Part shown: positions 1-13,400 of the stretch, piece after piece
Position numbering within the stretch: position 1 is the first letter of the stretch
How the letters are laid out: the number at the start of each line of letters is the position of its first letter
Origin: Auxenochlorella pyrenoidosa
Lineage: Eukaryota; Chlorophyta; Trebouxiophyceae; Chlorellales; Chlorellaceae
Assembly (NCBI GenBank): GCA_001430745.1
Contig: KQ482032.1
Location: forward strand, 219,910 to 283,909
Length of the DNA: 64,000 nt
Direction: 5' to 3'
The notes under the pieces: model-generated
The model's database searches: none
Seen by the model: the letters and a program-made list of their open reading frames with translations, nothing else
What the model was told of the DNA's origin: nothing
Position numbers and translations under genes: made by a program

Positions 1-318
1 TCCGCCGCCCTCTGCTAGTGTCGTGCACATGGCCTGCGGCAGGCGAGTGGAGGTGCTGCAGCCGAGGGCGGGGCGAGGCAGGGGTGGGACAACCACGCCC
101 AGGCGCCGCCGCGTGGCCACCGGCCTGCCGGCTGCGCCGCCATGTAGCTCCGCAGCTCAGCTGGCTGTCGCCCATGTCGGATGCGACAGCCGCTGCTGTC
201 TCATTCGCTCATGGAGGGCCCTCCCGGCCCGGCTTTCACAAGAGGGGAAGGCCCCCCCCCCCGCCCTTGTGTGATTTAAGACTGGAGTCGTGCCACGCCC
301 CCCCCCCCCCCTCTCCAG

Positions 319-1730
319 TACTACTCCCTGGACATCTCCTTCTTCAAGTCCTCCCTGGACTCGCACCTGCTGGACCTGCTGTGGAACAAGTGAGCGAGGG
401 GGGGTGGGGGCTGGCGGCGGCGGCTCGGCTTCAGAGCCGAGAAAAGAGTGTGCATTTGCCTGTCTGCGGTGCAGCCCCACAGACAGCCCGGGGCAGATCC
501 TCCCCGCCGTCCCGCGCACCTGCGCCTTGGCCTCCCTCGCCCTTGCCCACGCCAGCCGATGGCTTCTCCCCCTGCCCTGTTTCTCTGTGCGCCAATCCAC
601 TTTGCCCGGCCCCTGGCCCCTGCTTCCCGGCCCCCCCTCAACCATGCCAGGTATTGGGTGAACGCGCTCTCCTCCAACCCGCTGCTGAGCACACGCGACC
701 TCGTGGCAGGGCAGCTGGCAGACATCGGTGGGTGGCGGCGCCGCATCCAGCAGGCCGCCGCTGGCGAGCCGGCTGATTGCACATACAAAAGGGGCCGTGG
801 CTGCACAGCAAGCACACGGGCTGGGCGCGGCACAAGTGGCTGTTCTGTGTCCCGTGTGCCTACGCACACCGTGCGCCGCCTGCCGTCATCACTGCAGGCA
901 AGAAGCTGGAGGCCGTGGAGAGCCAGGTCAGCAGCACGGGGCGCATGGGGCGATTCATGGCGGGCGGCGGAAAGAAGGGTGAGCAGGGCGAGGTGGGTCA
1001 GCCTGCCGCCCCACCCCCCCCCGGTGTCCGGCGTGCAGAGCAACCCCTAGCAGAGCCTCCATGCACCATCCTCCCCCCGGGCGGTTCCTGTGGCGGGGGC
1101 TCCTTGCTGCAGAGCCTTGCATAGGCCGCCCCCAGCCCCCGCCCCCGGGCTCTCCATCCAAATCCCCACCACCACCACCACCACCCTGGTTGGTCCCCCC
1201 ACCCCAGCGGCCCTCTCACTCCTGCGTGCTGCTGCCCCCCCGCAGAGGACGGCAAGCTGGAGCAGGTGGTGCGCGACACCGCCCGCGTGGCGGCAGAGCA
1301 GATCAAGGGCCTGTCCACGCAGGTGGGGCCGTGGGCAGAGGCCGGGGGGGGCTGCCGCAGCGAGGGGCCAGTTGAGGTGCGGGCTGAAAGGGATACAGCG
1401 GTGGCAAGTGCGAGTGCCTGGGCAGAGGCCAGAGGCGGGCTGTTGTAACGAGGGGCCAGTGGAATTGCGGGCTGACAGGGACGCACGAGTTCAAGCTAGA
1501 GCGCGAGCCTAAGTAGCACAGCCCTGGAAGCCTCCCGAAGTGGCCTGGCGCAGGCCACGGCATCTGCTCACCCAGCTGCTCCTCATGTGCCACACTCTGC
1601 TGCGCCTCAGGTCATCAAGGAGCTGCTGTTCAACCGGAGCTGCGGGTGCAGCGCGCAGCAAGGTGCAGGAGCGGCGGCGGGGGCGGCGGTGGCAGCAGGC
1701 GGAGGCGGCGCGGCGCCGATGGAGACATGA
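319..1730 (+). CDS. 3' part of an unrecognised protein
   Basis: Five exons can be joined in phase: 319-389, 651-727, 898-978, 1246-1322 and 1611-1730 (TGA at the end). They give the last 141 residues. All junctions are GT-AG and the phases close (2,1,1,0). The first visible exon begins with [20 protein letters not shown], an amphipathic helical stretch. The middle is charged and probably helical ([29 protein letters not shown]). The tail is Gly/Ala-rich after FNRSCGC. No family was recognised and no catalytic motif is visible. The exon at 319 opens with an acceptor after a polypyrimidine tract, so the start lies upstream, either in 1-318 or outside the window. The function is unknown; the strand and exon chain are fairly secure because five phases agree. 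Confidence 0.55.
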
Positions 1731-2633
1731 AGCAGGGTCTCTGCAGACTCGAGCTCTTGCAGTGCTGCCCTGTAGCTGTGAGGCTTTCCTGCGTACACTG
1801 ACAAGCGCACAAGCTGCCTGCAAGCTGGCAAGCAGGCCAAGCTGCTGATGTCACCAGGCCGCAGCGTTGGGGCGCTCAGGGGCCCTCAGGCGGCATCGCA
1901 CTGCAAAAAGTTCGCGCTATTCCCACCACTGCATTTCTTGGCACAAACAGGAGCCGGGCAAGTGAGTAGAGCCAGCGGCCAGGGAGGGCACTCGTGGCAT
2001 GCCTACAGCATGCCTGCACTCGCAGGCGACGCCGCTGCGCAGGGAGACTCATTGGATCATTGTGTGTGTGAACAGCAGTTGGTGCGCATGTCTTGGCGAA
2101 TCAGGTTCAGGACGGACTAGCTGCATACGGGGAGTGGAGGCTGAGAGCAGGTGCCGACGGGTAGAGGGCTGTGGCGGCGGAGGGGCCTCAGTGTGGACTT
2201 GCTCGACCCAAGCCTCGAGCGGCGCGCATCAATGCTCCTCTATGCCACCAGGAGCGTTGAGTGCGCCCAGTCAGCTCCCATGGGGCTCCAACGATGCAGG
2301 TGATGCGGCCAGGGCACGGCAGGCAGCAGGCAGTCTGCTGCTAGCAAGCGCAGGCTCCCCCTGTTTGCTACCCCAGATCCTGAGCCTCATTGTGAAGCAC
2401 CCAGCCCGCTGTGGGCTCCTCACAAGCCAGCGCAAACCCGCCTTCAGCTGCTTTCAAAGACTGCTGCTACTCTGCGCAGGGCCCGCTTTCTTTGTGGGCG
2501 CTCGTGGCACAGAGCTGAGACGGCCGCAGTGCGGCCCGGCCCTCGCGGCCACCCCTGGCAGAAGAAGGTTGTCTCCGCGGCCGACGGCTTCCGGCTTTCG
2601 TCCTGCTGGGGGCCTCTGCCCGGTTGGGCTTAG
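1731..2633. other. Intergenic region between two plus-strand genes
   Basis: This should hold the 3' untranslated region of the upstream gene and the promoter and 5' leader of the WNK gene. Open frames here are short, lack plausible splice context and show no recognisable domain. I see no RNA gene or repeat. Confidence 0.5.
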
Positions 2634-5600
2634 ATGAACCCAGCCGCAGACGGCATGGTTGCCGTTGCAGAGGCCGAGGGCAGCGCGGCGGCTCCTGCGG
2701 CGCCACAGCTGCCGCCTGGCGTGTCTGGCGTTGACAGCCTCTCGCGCCTGGCGCCGCCGCGGGCACAGGACTCTCAGATGACAGAAGACGACGAGGACGA
2801 GGTGGTGGAGCAGGACCCCACGGGTGCGCAAACAAATGGGCTCGCGGCTCGCCTTTTCTGCACCGCGTCAACTGCCAGTCAAGCGGTCAGCCGCTCGTCA
2901 GCCAGCCAGCACTGCGTTTCGAGTAGCCACGTGCGCAGCTGCATGTGCATACTTGCAGGCCGCAAAGGCCCTGCAAAGCGCAGGTTGCCTTCTGCCCAGC
3001 TTGCCGCCTGCCCCGCCCGCCGCGCAGGCCGCTACTCGCGCTACAAGCAGCAGGTCGGCTCTGGGCGCTTCAAGGTGGTGTTCAAGGGGTTTGACGAGAA
3101 GCAGGGCATTGATGTGGCGTGGAGCAAGATCGAGGCAGACCCCAACGGGCTCTCGCACGACCAGATGAAGCGCATCGTGGACGAGATCTCGTACGGCCTG
3201 GGCCTGGACCACCCGCACGTCATCAAGGTGCGGCGCGGCGCGGCCGCACCCAGGGACAGAGCAGGGCAGGGCAGGGGGAGTGACCAGGGCGTTGCAGGCG
3301 AAGATGGCGATGCGGGGCACTCGTGAACCAATGCAGTGTCACCAGAAGCGCCAGGCAGTGCCGCACCCGCAGCTCGCAGGCCCTCAAAGCCCCCGTAGCG
3401 CCGCTTTTGCCCCCGCCCCTCTCCCCATCCGCAGTGCTTCCAGTGCTGGGAGGACCAGGAGCATGGCTGCATCAACATGATCACGGAGTTCTTCACCAGC
3501 GGCGCGCTGCGGTGCGCGCGCTGCGGCCCGCCCGCCGTGCCGGCCTGCTGGCCGGGCTGCCCAGTGGCTGCCCACTCGTTGCCGCACCGGGCCGGGCAGC
3601 TGCCGCGCCCGCCTGAGCTGTTGCTGGCGCCAGCCCGCACAGGCTGCTGCGCCGGGCCTCAGGCCTGGCAACCGCGCCGCTGGCTGTGCATGTAGGGCGG
3701 CCGGTGAGCGTGCGGGTTGGGACCTCCCCCGTCGCCCACCGCGTGCCCCTGCTGGGGCCCTTGCGCCCCCCGGGGCTTGCTGCCGCCTGCAGGGAGTACC
3801 GGCTGCGGCACAAGAGCCTAGACATCAAGGCGGTGAAGAAGTGGGGTCGCCAGATCCTGCAGGGGCTGTGCTACCTGCACAACCGCGACCCGCCCGTGGT
3901 GCACGGCGACCTGCGGTGGGTGCTTGAAAAGGGGGGGGAGGGCGGGGGCCGGGGCCGGGGCACACCGGTGTACACCAACTGGGCTGTTCACAGGCCTGCT
4001 GCTCCCTTCTCACGTGCTGCGCCACCTGTTCTCCTGCTAGTGCTCGGCGCAGCTGCCCATGCGCCCGCCGGCGCCGCAGCCTGTTCTGCCGCCGCACCGG
4101 GCGGCGCATCAGGCGGGGTTCCAGCGTGGGCGGCGCTGCCGCGCCCCGCTCTGCCTCACCGCGCACCTCCCTCCTCCCCTGCGCCCAGGCTGGACAAGAT
4201 CTACATCAACGGGCACAGCGGGGAGATCAAGATCGGGGACCTGGGTCTGGCTGTGCTGGCGCCGCGCCGCTTTGCGCCGGGTGCGATGCAGGGCTGCCTG
4301 CAGCTGCTCCAGGGCCTTCTCACCCTGGGATGAGCTGTACATGGGCGTAATAGGCCCGCCACAGCTGCAGCGACACGGAAGCAAGCCCACCACACGTGCT
4401 GCTGAACGTTGAAATCTGTGGCAGCACGTTGGTCGGCCGGGAGCGCTGCCCGCCCTGGCTTGCTCCGGTTCCTCCAACCGAGGCCCATCCCTCCCCCGTG
4501 GCGCAGGCGTCATGCCCGAGGGCGATCCGTCCAACCAGTACACCCGGAGCGTCGACATCTTTGCCTACGGCCTGCTCATGCTGGAGCTCATCACGTGAGG
4601 GGGAGGGGGCTGCAGCCGCTGCGGGCAGTACAATCCATGACGGTATCCAAGCGGGCAGGGCTGCTGCCTGCCAGCACCAAAGTCAGTTGTGCATTCAACG
4701 GCGTCTGCTCTCCCAGGCACCCGCCAGCACCGGCATTCCCACTCTGACAGCTGGCCCGGAGGCTCTGCTGACCGCTGGCTCGCACCGCCGCCCCCGCCTG
4801 CTGCAGCGGCAAGCGCATCGAGCGGCACGGCGACACCAACTGGCAGGAGCGGTTAGACGGCATCGCCGACACCGCGGCGCAGGCCTTCATCTCCTGCTGC
4901 ATGGCGCCGCCGGAGCAGCGGCCCAGCGCGCGCGAGCTGCTGGAGGACCCCTTCCTGCAGGCGCCCAGGAAGCAACAGCCGGTGGCGCAGGCCGCCAGCG
5001 CCGACGCCGAGCTGCTGTCGCGGTGCAAGAGCGAGGCGGAGCGGCAGAGCAGCCTGGTGGGTGACGGGGCTTGGGTACACGGTGTTGCACGAGGAGCTGC
5101 TGGATGCTCCTTGGCACGCTGTGCGCGCAGAGCAGCGTGCTGTTGGCAGCCCTGCTGACCTTCCCCCTTAATGCTGCTGGCCGTGGCTTGGCTGCTGTGC
5201 CTGCAGTCATACGACGAGGCGTCGTTGCGCGGCGGGCATGCGCCCTCGCTTCCCGGCAGTGACGACGAGCCGGCGGCGTGCGAGGCGGGTTCAGGTGCGC
5301 ACCGCCGCCTGGGGGCTCTGGGGGGGCTGGCCGTTGGAGACTTGGCGCGGCACGCTTGCGCTTGCTTGCCTGCACGCAGGCCTGCCTCCTGCACATGCAC
5401 ATTCTGCGCGTCGCTGACCTCGTCTGCTCCTGCCTGCCCTCCCATCCTCCTGCTCCGCTCCGCAGTGCGCGGCGAGGACTACTGCTTCAACTTCACCGGC
5501 AAGCTGCGCGACGGCAAGCTGCACTTCCGGTTGCACATGCAGGTGAGGCCCCCCCGGAGCCGTTGGGACTGTGCTCGGTTGGCGCAGCAGCAAGGGCCGC

Positions 5601-6331
5601 TTGTGGCAGCCCCCGGTGTCCTATCCGACAACAAGAGCACGCTAACGGTCGTGGCGCTCATTTGGCAGCCCACCTGCTGCTTGGTGCAGTGGGCTCACCC
5701 TGCCCTTGCGCGGCTGTGAACCCGCACTCCCACCCCACCCCCACCCCCAACATGCCTGCTCTGCACCCACGCACGCGCACACGCACCCACTCGGCCTGCA
5801 GTGGGAGGGCGACGGCGACGCCGCAGGGGAGATGGGCTGCAGCAAGACCATCGACTTTGTGTACGACCCCGACTCAGACACGCCGGGTGAGGGCCCAGGG
5901 CGCTGCCAACCGGCGGCAGAGGGAGGGCCAAGCTGCTACGGATGGCCTGCGTGCATGCATGTGTGACAGCAATAGGGCAGTTCAGCACGCCTCTGAGGGA
6001 ATCGCGCTGCCTGCCCATGGGCCCACGCATCCTGCTGTTTGACCATTGCTGCCCTCCTGTGAGTTGGTGCGCGCGCTCGGTGCCGTGACGCGGCGCCACG
6101 CTGTCGCTGCTGTGCGCCCCTTGTGAGCTGGCCTTCTTGCGGCGCCCTCCGCTAGCGCCCCGCGTCTCACTGCCCATTCCTTTTGCCCGCCCCGCCCCCC
6201 CCCCCCCCCCGGGTGCAGACGAGATTGCCGCCGAGATCAGCAGCGAGTTCCACCTGAGCGACACCGACCGCGACATCTGCGCCGCCGCGCTCAAGGAGTG
6301 GCTCGACCGCGGCATGGAGCAGCAGCGCTAG
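2634..6331 (+). CDS. WNK-family protein kinase, probably catalytically impaired
   Basis: Eleven exons (2634-2823, 3028-3227, 3435-3511, 3793-3915, 4189-4280, 4507-4594, 4807-5056, 5207-5294, 5466-5542, 5802-5886, 6219-6331) close to a 460-residue protein. Residues 64-100 match the WNK signature: GRYSRYKQQVGSGRFKVVF keeps the WNK-specific lysine in the glycine-rich loop (K79), and VAW (93-95) lacks the usual beta-3 lysine. DLG (214-216) is also WNK-like. The C-terminus (exons 9-11, DEIAAEISSEFHLSD) resembles the OSR1-C/PF2 domain. WNKs are cytosolic Ser/Thr kinases that act in ion transport and, in plants, in light and clock signalling. Oddities: the catalytic loop reads HGDLRLDK instead of HRDLKxxN, and the activation segment is about 14 residues short with no APE motif. 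The family is secure; activity is doubtful. The ATG at 2634 is the first in frame and is followed by a short acidic leader. Confidence 0.88.
6195..6210 (+). repeat. 16-base poly-C run in an acceptor tract
   Basis: An unbroken run of 16 C lies just before the acceptor of the last WNK exon. It is a homopolymer polypyrimidine tract, of a kind seen before several exons here, and a likely site of sequencing length error. Being intronic, it does not affect the protein. Confidence 0.8.
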
Positions 6332-7425
6332 CGGCGCCCGGCGGAGCGGCCCGCCCGCGCGGCAGCCGTCCCGTGCCGGCTGCGGCGGGCCGGGGCAGGC
6401 GGGGATGCTTCCCCGCCCTGCGCCTGCCCGGACCGCGGCCGGCTCGCCATGTGCGCTGCCCGCCTTGCATGAGTGTACCAATAACCCCGTCCAGAGCATT
6501 TGATCCTCTTTCGAAATTTACTCCCTGTTCCCCCATCCTGCTCGCCTCCAGTGCTCAGACCTCCCTGTTCCCGCACCCTTCCACCATCCGCCGCCGCGCT
6601 GCCAGGCATGCGCAGGGCACCTTGCTGCCTGCCTGCTGCAGTCGCGGCCGTGCTCTCACCCCCATCAACCGCATTGCTGTGCTGTCCCCTTGCTTTTGGC
6701 GCAAGGCCCCTCCGTGGCAGCCCCTCTGGGCCCTCCTGCTTCCCATGCGGCTGGTGCCGTCTCCAGTCAGACAGCCTCGGTGCCGTCAGGCTCCTGCCGC
6801 CCTCGCCTGTGTTTTGAGCGTCGTGAGTCCACACCCCACCCGCACCCCTCGTCAACGTCTTTGTCTGTCTGTGGGCCTAGTGCGGCTGCACAGGCGTGGC
6901 AGCACAGGAAGCAGCAGCAGGAGGTCCCTGCCGCGCCTGCACCTTTGTGCCGCTGTGCCTGCGCAGCATGCCTCGCCCCCTCCCATGACCGCTCCCGCCC
7001 AGCGCGTGGCGCTGCCTGCCCGACCTGCATCCGGCGGGCGCACCGGTCCGCCTGGCTGTTGCTTCCCCCCTCTGCTTGATTCTTGTCGATGCCGCCTTGC
7101 CCCCACGCCAACAGGGCCTGCCAGCGCTGTCTGCAAAGGCCGCGCTGCATGGCGGCAGCCTGCACCCGCTTCATGCTCCTAGCTCGTCATTTGCCCCTTG
7201 CTCTGTTCCAGTCGCCCTTTCACACAGAATGCACACGGCTGCAAGCAATGTCCGGTAATGCTCAGAGCCCACAGTGAAAGCAGGGATGAAGCAGAGCTGG
7301 GAAAGTGCATGGTGCTGCACGCAGCAGAGCCAGCTGAGAATAAAGGCATGCGTACCAGCACGGCTTGGGCCCCGAGCAGGCTGGAGGTTGGTGTTTGCTG
7401 CAAACCTCCTGTCCCGTGTCCCCTG
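6332..7425. other. Convergent 3' region between WNK (+) and the Raf-like kinase (-)
   Basis: About 1.1 kb between two converging stop codons, expected to hold both 3' untranslated regions. It is C-rich on the plus strand. The longest frames (for example about 290 codons from 6298) are low-complexity, overlap the end of WNK and have no domain signature. No gene is called. Confidence 0.5.
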
Positions 7426-10400
7426 TCACGCAGCCCCTTGCGCGGTGGCGCCCGCCCCACTGCTGGCAGCGCCCGAGAGCGGCAGGTTGCGCGTGCTGTT
7501 TGAGCGGCGCGGCTTGAGGGCAGCCACCATGCCGCGAAACTCCTGGATTATCCCTGCAGTCAGGGGGCGCAGCATTCAGGGCAAAAGGGAGTGTCGTGAG
7601 GGCCTGCATGCATCCGTGGAATGTGCAGACACCAGCCACGGACCAGGAGACTGGCAGGCACCAGGGCCGCATGAACGCCCGGCAACAGGCCTCAGCCCAG
7701 CCGCACAGAGGGTCTGCTCCTGGCTGCGCCTACCAGAGAAGGCAGGCCGGTCATGGGGATCGTCCGCCCAGCAGCGCTGCATGAGGGCGCTCCAGCCGGG
7801 GGCGGGCTCGGGCGGTGCCTCGCCTGCGGGCCCAGTGGGAGCAGGGGGGTGGTTAGCAGGCGAGTGGGGGGGACGTGCGCGCCATGGCGGCAGAGGGATG
7901 AGTTTGACACGTCAGGTGCTGAGCTAGGGGGCAGCGCTGCCAAAAGCTGCCAGGGTGCGGGCTGGCAGGGAGGACCGCAAGGGGCAGGCAAGGAGCTATA
8001 AAGCTTGCCTGGCAGAGCATGCTCACCTCCCTCCCAGTCGGGGCTACCCGGCAGCGGCGGGCGCAGCCGCTCCCGCGGGTTGGCCAGGCGCAGCATGAGG
8101 GCGTGGTAGTTGATGCCCGCAAACGGCTCCAGGCCTGCACCGGGTAGGGAGCGGGGCGGTCTTGGCGAGGGCCCCATCTGCAGCCAGGGCGGAGCCCCGC
8201 TGCCAGCCCTGCCAAAGCAGCACCTGTGCTACTCGCAGAGCTTTAAACGCCCAACACAGCCCCACGAGCCCCCCAGCGGCCCCTGCGAGGCATCCCGGGC
8301 CCACCGGTCCACAGCTCCCACATTACCACCCCAAAGCTGCAGGTGAGTGGGTGGGTGTGGTGGTTGGGGGAGGGGCCCGTTAGGTCTTGGTTAAGCGAGT
8401 AAGACATTTCGGGGGGGGGCGGCGGGCGGCCGCAGCCGTTCTCGGCCTCTACCATCGCGCCCGCTCTCCACCCAGCGGTGGCAGCTTGGCATTCCCTGGC
8501 CAGGACCAGTGCTGCAGCACGTCCCTGTGGCCCCACCTGAAGACGTCGATCTTTTCGGTGACAGCTTCGGGCGTGCGAATGATCTCGGGGGCGGTCCAGG
8601 GCAGCGTGCCGCGCTGGCTGTTCACGCCAGACACGTATGTCTGCACCTTCTGCGGGGGCGAGGCGATCAGGGCAGGGGTGGGGGCAGGGGTGGGTGTGGC
8701 GGGAATGGCATGCCATGGTGCGCGGCACGGCTGCCTGTCTGGCCACGCATGCATCCTCACTGCCTGAATTCAGCCCTGATGCCCAAAGGCACCCCATACC
8801 CCTTGCCTGCTTGCTCAGCCCAAAGTCAGCCACCTTGCAGATGGGGCGGCGGTCGCGGTAGCCAAGTAGCAGGTTGGCGCTCTGAGAGGGCGGGCAGGGC
8901 GTGCACGCTGGCAAGGCTGGCGTTGCGCACAGCGGGAGGCCTGAGGGGCTGCAAGCTCCCCATTGGGGGTGGGGAGCAGCTAGCATGCCAGCAGTGCGGC
9001 CTCATGGTGGGCAATCACACGCCTTGTCAAGCAGCAGCGAACCTGCACCAGCCAGACTGCAGGGCAGCTGCGCCTCACCTTGAGGTCAAAGTGCACCAGG
9101 CTCTTGCTGTGGAGATACTCCATGCCCTGCTGGCAGGAGGGGGCGCAGGGGCGGCAGGTCGGTGACCACCTGAGAGGCCGTGGGACGTGCCATCCAGGCG
9201 GGGGCTGCGATCGCCCGGGCACAGCGCACAGCACACCGGGGCGGCCTAGCCTCGCGCCTGCAGCCGCCACAGGCACCCACTGCACACGAAAATGGGAAAG
9301 ACAAATTTAAGTTTTTGTCAAATTTTGGCACATGCCCCACTTTGGCGGCGTCCAGAGCCAGCACCACCCGGGTCAGGGCCCCGGCCACAATGTCGGCCCG
9401 GCGGCTCAGCGCCGACTTGAGGCTGCCGCCGGCCATGAACTCTGCGGGCCAGAGGGGGGAGGGCGGCCTTGGCTCAGCGGCGGCGGCGGCAGATAGGAGG
9501 CAGAGCCGGCAGCGGCCATGCAGCGGGGCTGCGTTCCCACGAACGGATGGGTGCTGCACGAGAGCGCACCTCACATGCAGGCCCCCCACTTACCAGCCAC
9601 CATGGCAGGCGGGCGCACCACCCCGGGTGTCATGCCGCTGCGCCGCATGCCGCTGGCAATCGCCTCCACTAGCTCGCTCTTGCCGCCTGCCCGCCCGCCC
9701 TGCCTGCCACCCTCAGCAGGGGCGGCGCCGCCACACGGCACCTCCTGCATGGCCGGGCTGCTGGTGCCGCTGCCGCCGAGGCTGCTGTTGTCCTCGCTGG
9801 AGCCCTTTTGGCAGGCCTCAAGGGGCAGGCTGGGCAGCACGATGCCGTAGATCTGAAGGGTGGGAGGGCAGCGGCTGGTGGCGCAGGTGGGCGCGAGCGC
9901 TTCAGGACGTGCAGCCATGCGCAGGCGCGGGCAGCGTGGCGGGAGGGCGACAGGAAACCTGGCTGTGTGCTAGAAAGGAAGCTAAGATAGCTGCCCTGGT
10001 GGGGTGCCACTGCAAGCGCCTAGATGGGGTGACCTCCCTCGCCGCCTCGAGTTGCTGCAGCAGCCAGCGGGGGCAGTTGCGTGCAGGCAGGCAGGCTGCG
10101 CGGTGACCAACCATGCGGGGGGCCGGGCCCAGCGCACGCGGGCCCACCCACCCACCCAGACGATGTTTGGGTGGCGCATGGACCCCAGCAGGTCGGCCTC
10201 CCGGATCAGGTCGACGATGGCGGCGCGGTTGATGGAGCTGAGGTCGCCTGCGGGGGGGAAGGGGCGGCTCGGCGTCTGACTGCCGGTCAACCGGGGTTTG
10301 GCGGCGGCTCCGCGCCCACGCGGCGGGCAGGGCACATGGAGACAGGTGCCTGCGGGCAGCAGGGTGCGGGCTGGTGCCTGGCAGATGCCAACACACACTT

Positions 10401-13400
10401 TGCCAGTGCCCAGGCCTGCCGGCTGCCGAGGAACAGCTGCCCCCAAGCTGAGGATGAAGGGCCGGCCAGCTCACTTCCAGAGAAGAAGATGGAGGGGTTG
10501 AGACACCTGCGGGGGCGGGCAGCAGGCAAGCTACGCATCGGTGGGGAGTGACCGCAGCTGCCTGCACCAGCCTTGCCCCAGGACCTGGGTGCGGCTTGCA
10601 GGGGAAATTGCACGCGGGTTGCCCTCCAGCGGCAGCCCCTCATTCCTCTGCGGGGGCTCACTCACTTGACCGCCACCTCGCAGCCGTGCCACTTGCCCAG
10701 GTACACGTCTCCAAACCTGCATGGAGCGGGAAAGGACCACGTTAAGAGAAGGGTTTGGGTTTGCGGATGGGGCACGTCGACAACCCTTGTTGGCTGCATT
10801 GGCCCAGCCAGGAGCTCGCTCCTGCTGGAGGGAAACCTGGGCAAGCGGTTCAGGTGCATCCAGAGACCCGCCTGCCGGCTCGCCTTGCCCGGAGCTCGCC
10901 CCTCGCGCATGCCATCAACAGCGCGCCGCCCCTGTGCCCTGCCACGCGGCCAACAACCCTGCCACCCATGGGCGTACGCCCGCCCTCCCGCCCACCCGCC
11001 GCTGCCCAGGAAGCGCAGCAGCTGGATGTCCTCGGGCTGGATGATCTCCTGCAGGAGGGGGTGGGCGGGAGGTCGTGCCTGCTGTGTTGGCATGGGCACG
11101 GAGCGCCGCTGCTAGCAGATGCGGTACACAAAACGTGCCAGGGCGCGGGCCCAGCCGTGCCTGCAGCCTGGCAGCAGGCCCCCAACCCCGGAGATTACAG
11201 GGCGCAGGGGAAGTCTGGAATCTCCCCGGCTCGACCAATCACTTGCACCGCTCACCATTTTATCCACCAGAGCTGCCAGGTCCAGGCTGGCAGCGGGGCG
11301 GGGCCGCTCGCGGGCCTGGAAACGTGGCACATGGGGGATGCTCGGGTGGGCGAGCAGGTATGCAGATAGGACAGAGGCCCCGGCAGCTTCTTCGGGGCTG
11401 AGCATGATGCCCAAAGAAGCGCTTTGCACAGTTTGCAGCCAACGGCTCTCAGGCTCTCTGTCACATTTTGCATGCCGCCTGCTCCTGCACACGCCTGCTC
11501 AAGCCTTGCCCACCTGCGTGCGGGCCAAGCTCTGAGAGGCGGCTGCCGCTGCAGCGGCAGCCGCAGCCGCAGCGGCCGCCTCGGCTTCCGGTGCTGCGAG
11601 CCAGCGGTGCGGATCGGGTCAGGCGCGCTCGCACCAGAGGTTAAAGCGCCAGGAGCAGCAGCAGCAGCAGCATCAGGGAACAGCTGGGATCGTTCCAACT
11701 GCAGCCGTGGCTTTCCCTCGTGCCTCGGCTGGCGCAGCCAACCTCACCTGCTCCCTCCTCCTGGCCCTCGACCGACCGCCGACCCCTGCTGCCGCTGGGA
11801 CCATGCTCCACTGGGCCCCAGCCGTGTGCCCCCGAGTCGGGGCCCCCCGTGTGAACGTCAGAGTCGGCCAGGCTAACGTCCTGCGGCCCACGCCACTGCA
11901 GGCAGGCAGGGCATGGGGCATCCGGGCAAACGCTCGGGTGACTGGCAGTTTGCGGGACCCAAGCACAATCGCTGGCGCTCTGTCTTATGTCCGCCTGCCG
12001 GCCTGCAGCGCCGTGCCAGCAGAGGCTATCTCCTGAGGGGCTCAGGTGGCAGCGGGGCCCCAAGCGGGGCAGCAAGGGGTCCCACCCGGCGCCTGCCTGG
12101 CAGGACCAGCAGCGGCCCTTGCCTGCACAAACACGTGGAGCTTGGCGGTTGTGGAGAGGCCGGTGCGGTGCTCGTCATACTCGTCCCACATGAGCTGCAG
12201 TGGGGGCGGGGAGGGTAGACAGGGCGGCCGGGATGGGTACCCGCCATGCCGTGCGCTAATGCAGCAAGCAAGCGCACGAGCTAGTACTGCTGGGCCCTGC
12301 CGAGCCCCCGTTGCATGCATGCTGTGCTGCGAGGCCTTGTCACTCTGCACGGCAACTAGGGCCATGGCCCCTGTGCAGATGCCAATATCTGCTCGCTCCG
12401 AACACCTGCTGCCTTAGGCTGAGCTAACAGCCAGACTGCTGAGTGAAACAGGCTCAAGCCCTAGGCTGCAATCAGCCCGGCTCAGCCCAGGCCCTATCCT
12501 GCAAGCAGCCCGGCCGGGCCCGGGCCTGGCAGCACCCACCGCCACGTCCTCGTCATCCATCACATCCACCCACACCGAGGGGTCGGAGGGCAGCCGGTAC
12601 TTGACCTGGGGGCTCTGCACAAGGGGCGCCGGGGCGGGGCAGCCGGGTGGCGCAGAGCCGGCTTTGGCATGCTGGAAGGGACTTAAAACTTTACCAGCAG
12701 TGGTCGCTGAGCAGGGGTGCGCTCCCACGTGCAGTGAGGCCCGGCGCCTGGGCGAGAGCGCGGCTGGTGCCCAGCTGGGACCCAGACACGGCCGCGAGGG
12801 ACCCAGCAGGAGCAAGCAAAGGGCTCGTTGGCGCACCAAACACCATGCGGCACAGCGAGCCCAAGGTGATGGCGGCAACGGGTTACAGTCCTTGCAGCAA
12901 TCCCAAACCCCGCCGGCTCCCTGTGCACCCAAGCTCCCGCAGCGGCTCACAAACGTGCGCGGCGCGGCATCAGAAGCCGTGTCCGCGCTGCCGCCCGCGC
13001 CCGCGCTGGCCGCCCCCAGCGGCGCCGTGGTGCGCTCCAGCGCCTCCATGAGGGTGTGGAAGTCGGAGTGGAAGGGCAGGGAGACCAGGCGCGTCTCGCC
13101 GCCTGCACAGGGCGCAGAGGGCTGGGCGCGTGAGGTGCGGCTGGGCGCCCCTGCGCTCATGTGCAGGCAGAACTAGAGGGAGCTGCCGATCTGGCTGGCT
13201 GCCCAGCTGCTGGCTACCTGCGCAAGGCGCCACGCCTGCGCAGCAGCATGTATGGCTCGCACAAAATGAGCTCTTGCACAGGTTCTGTCGGCGTGCCTCA
13301 CCTTCGTACTCCAGAGCGCCGCCGGGAGACTTAGTGAAGCTGCCGCCGCTGCTGCACACCACCTTGACCTGCGGGGGCGGCGGCACACAAGGGCAGGGCC

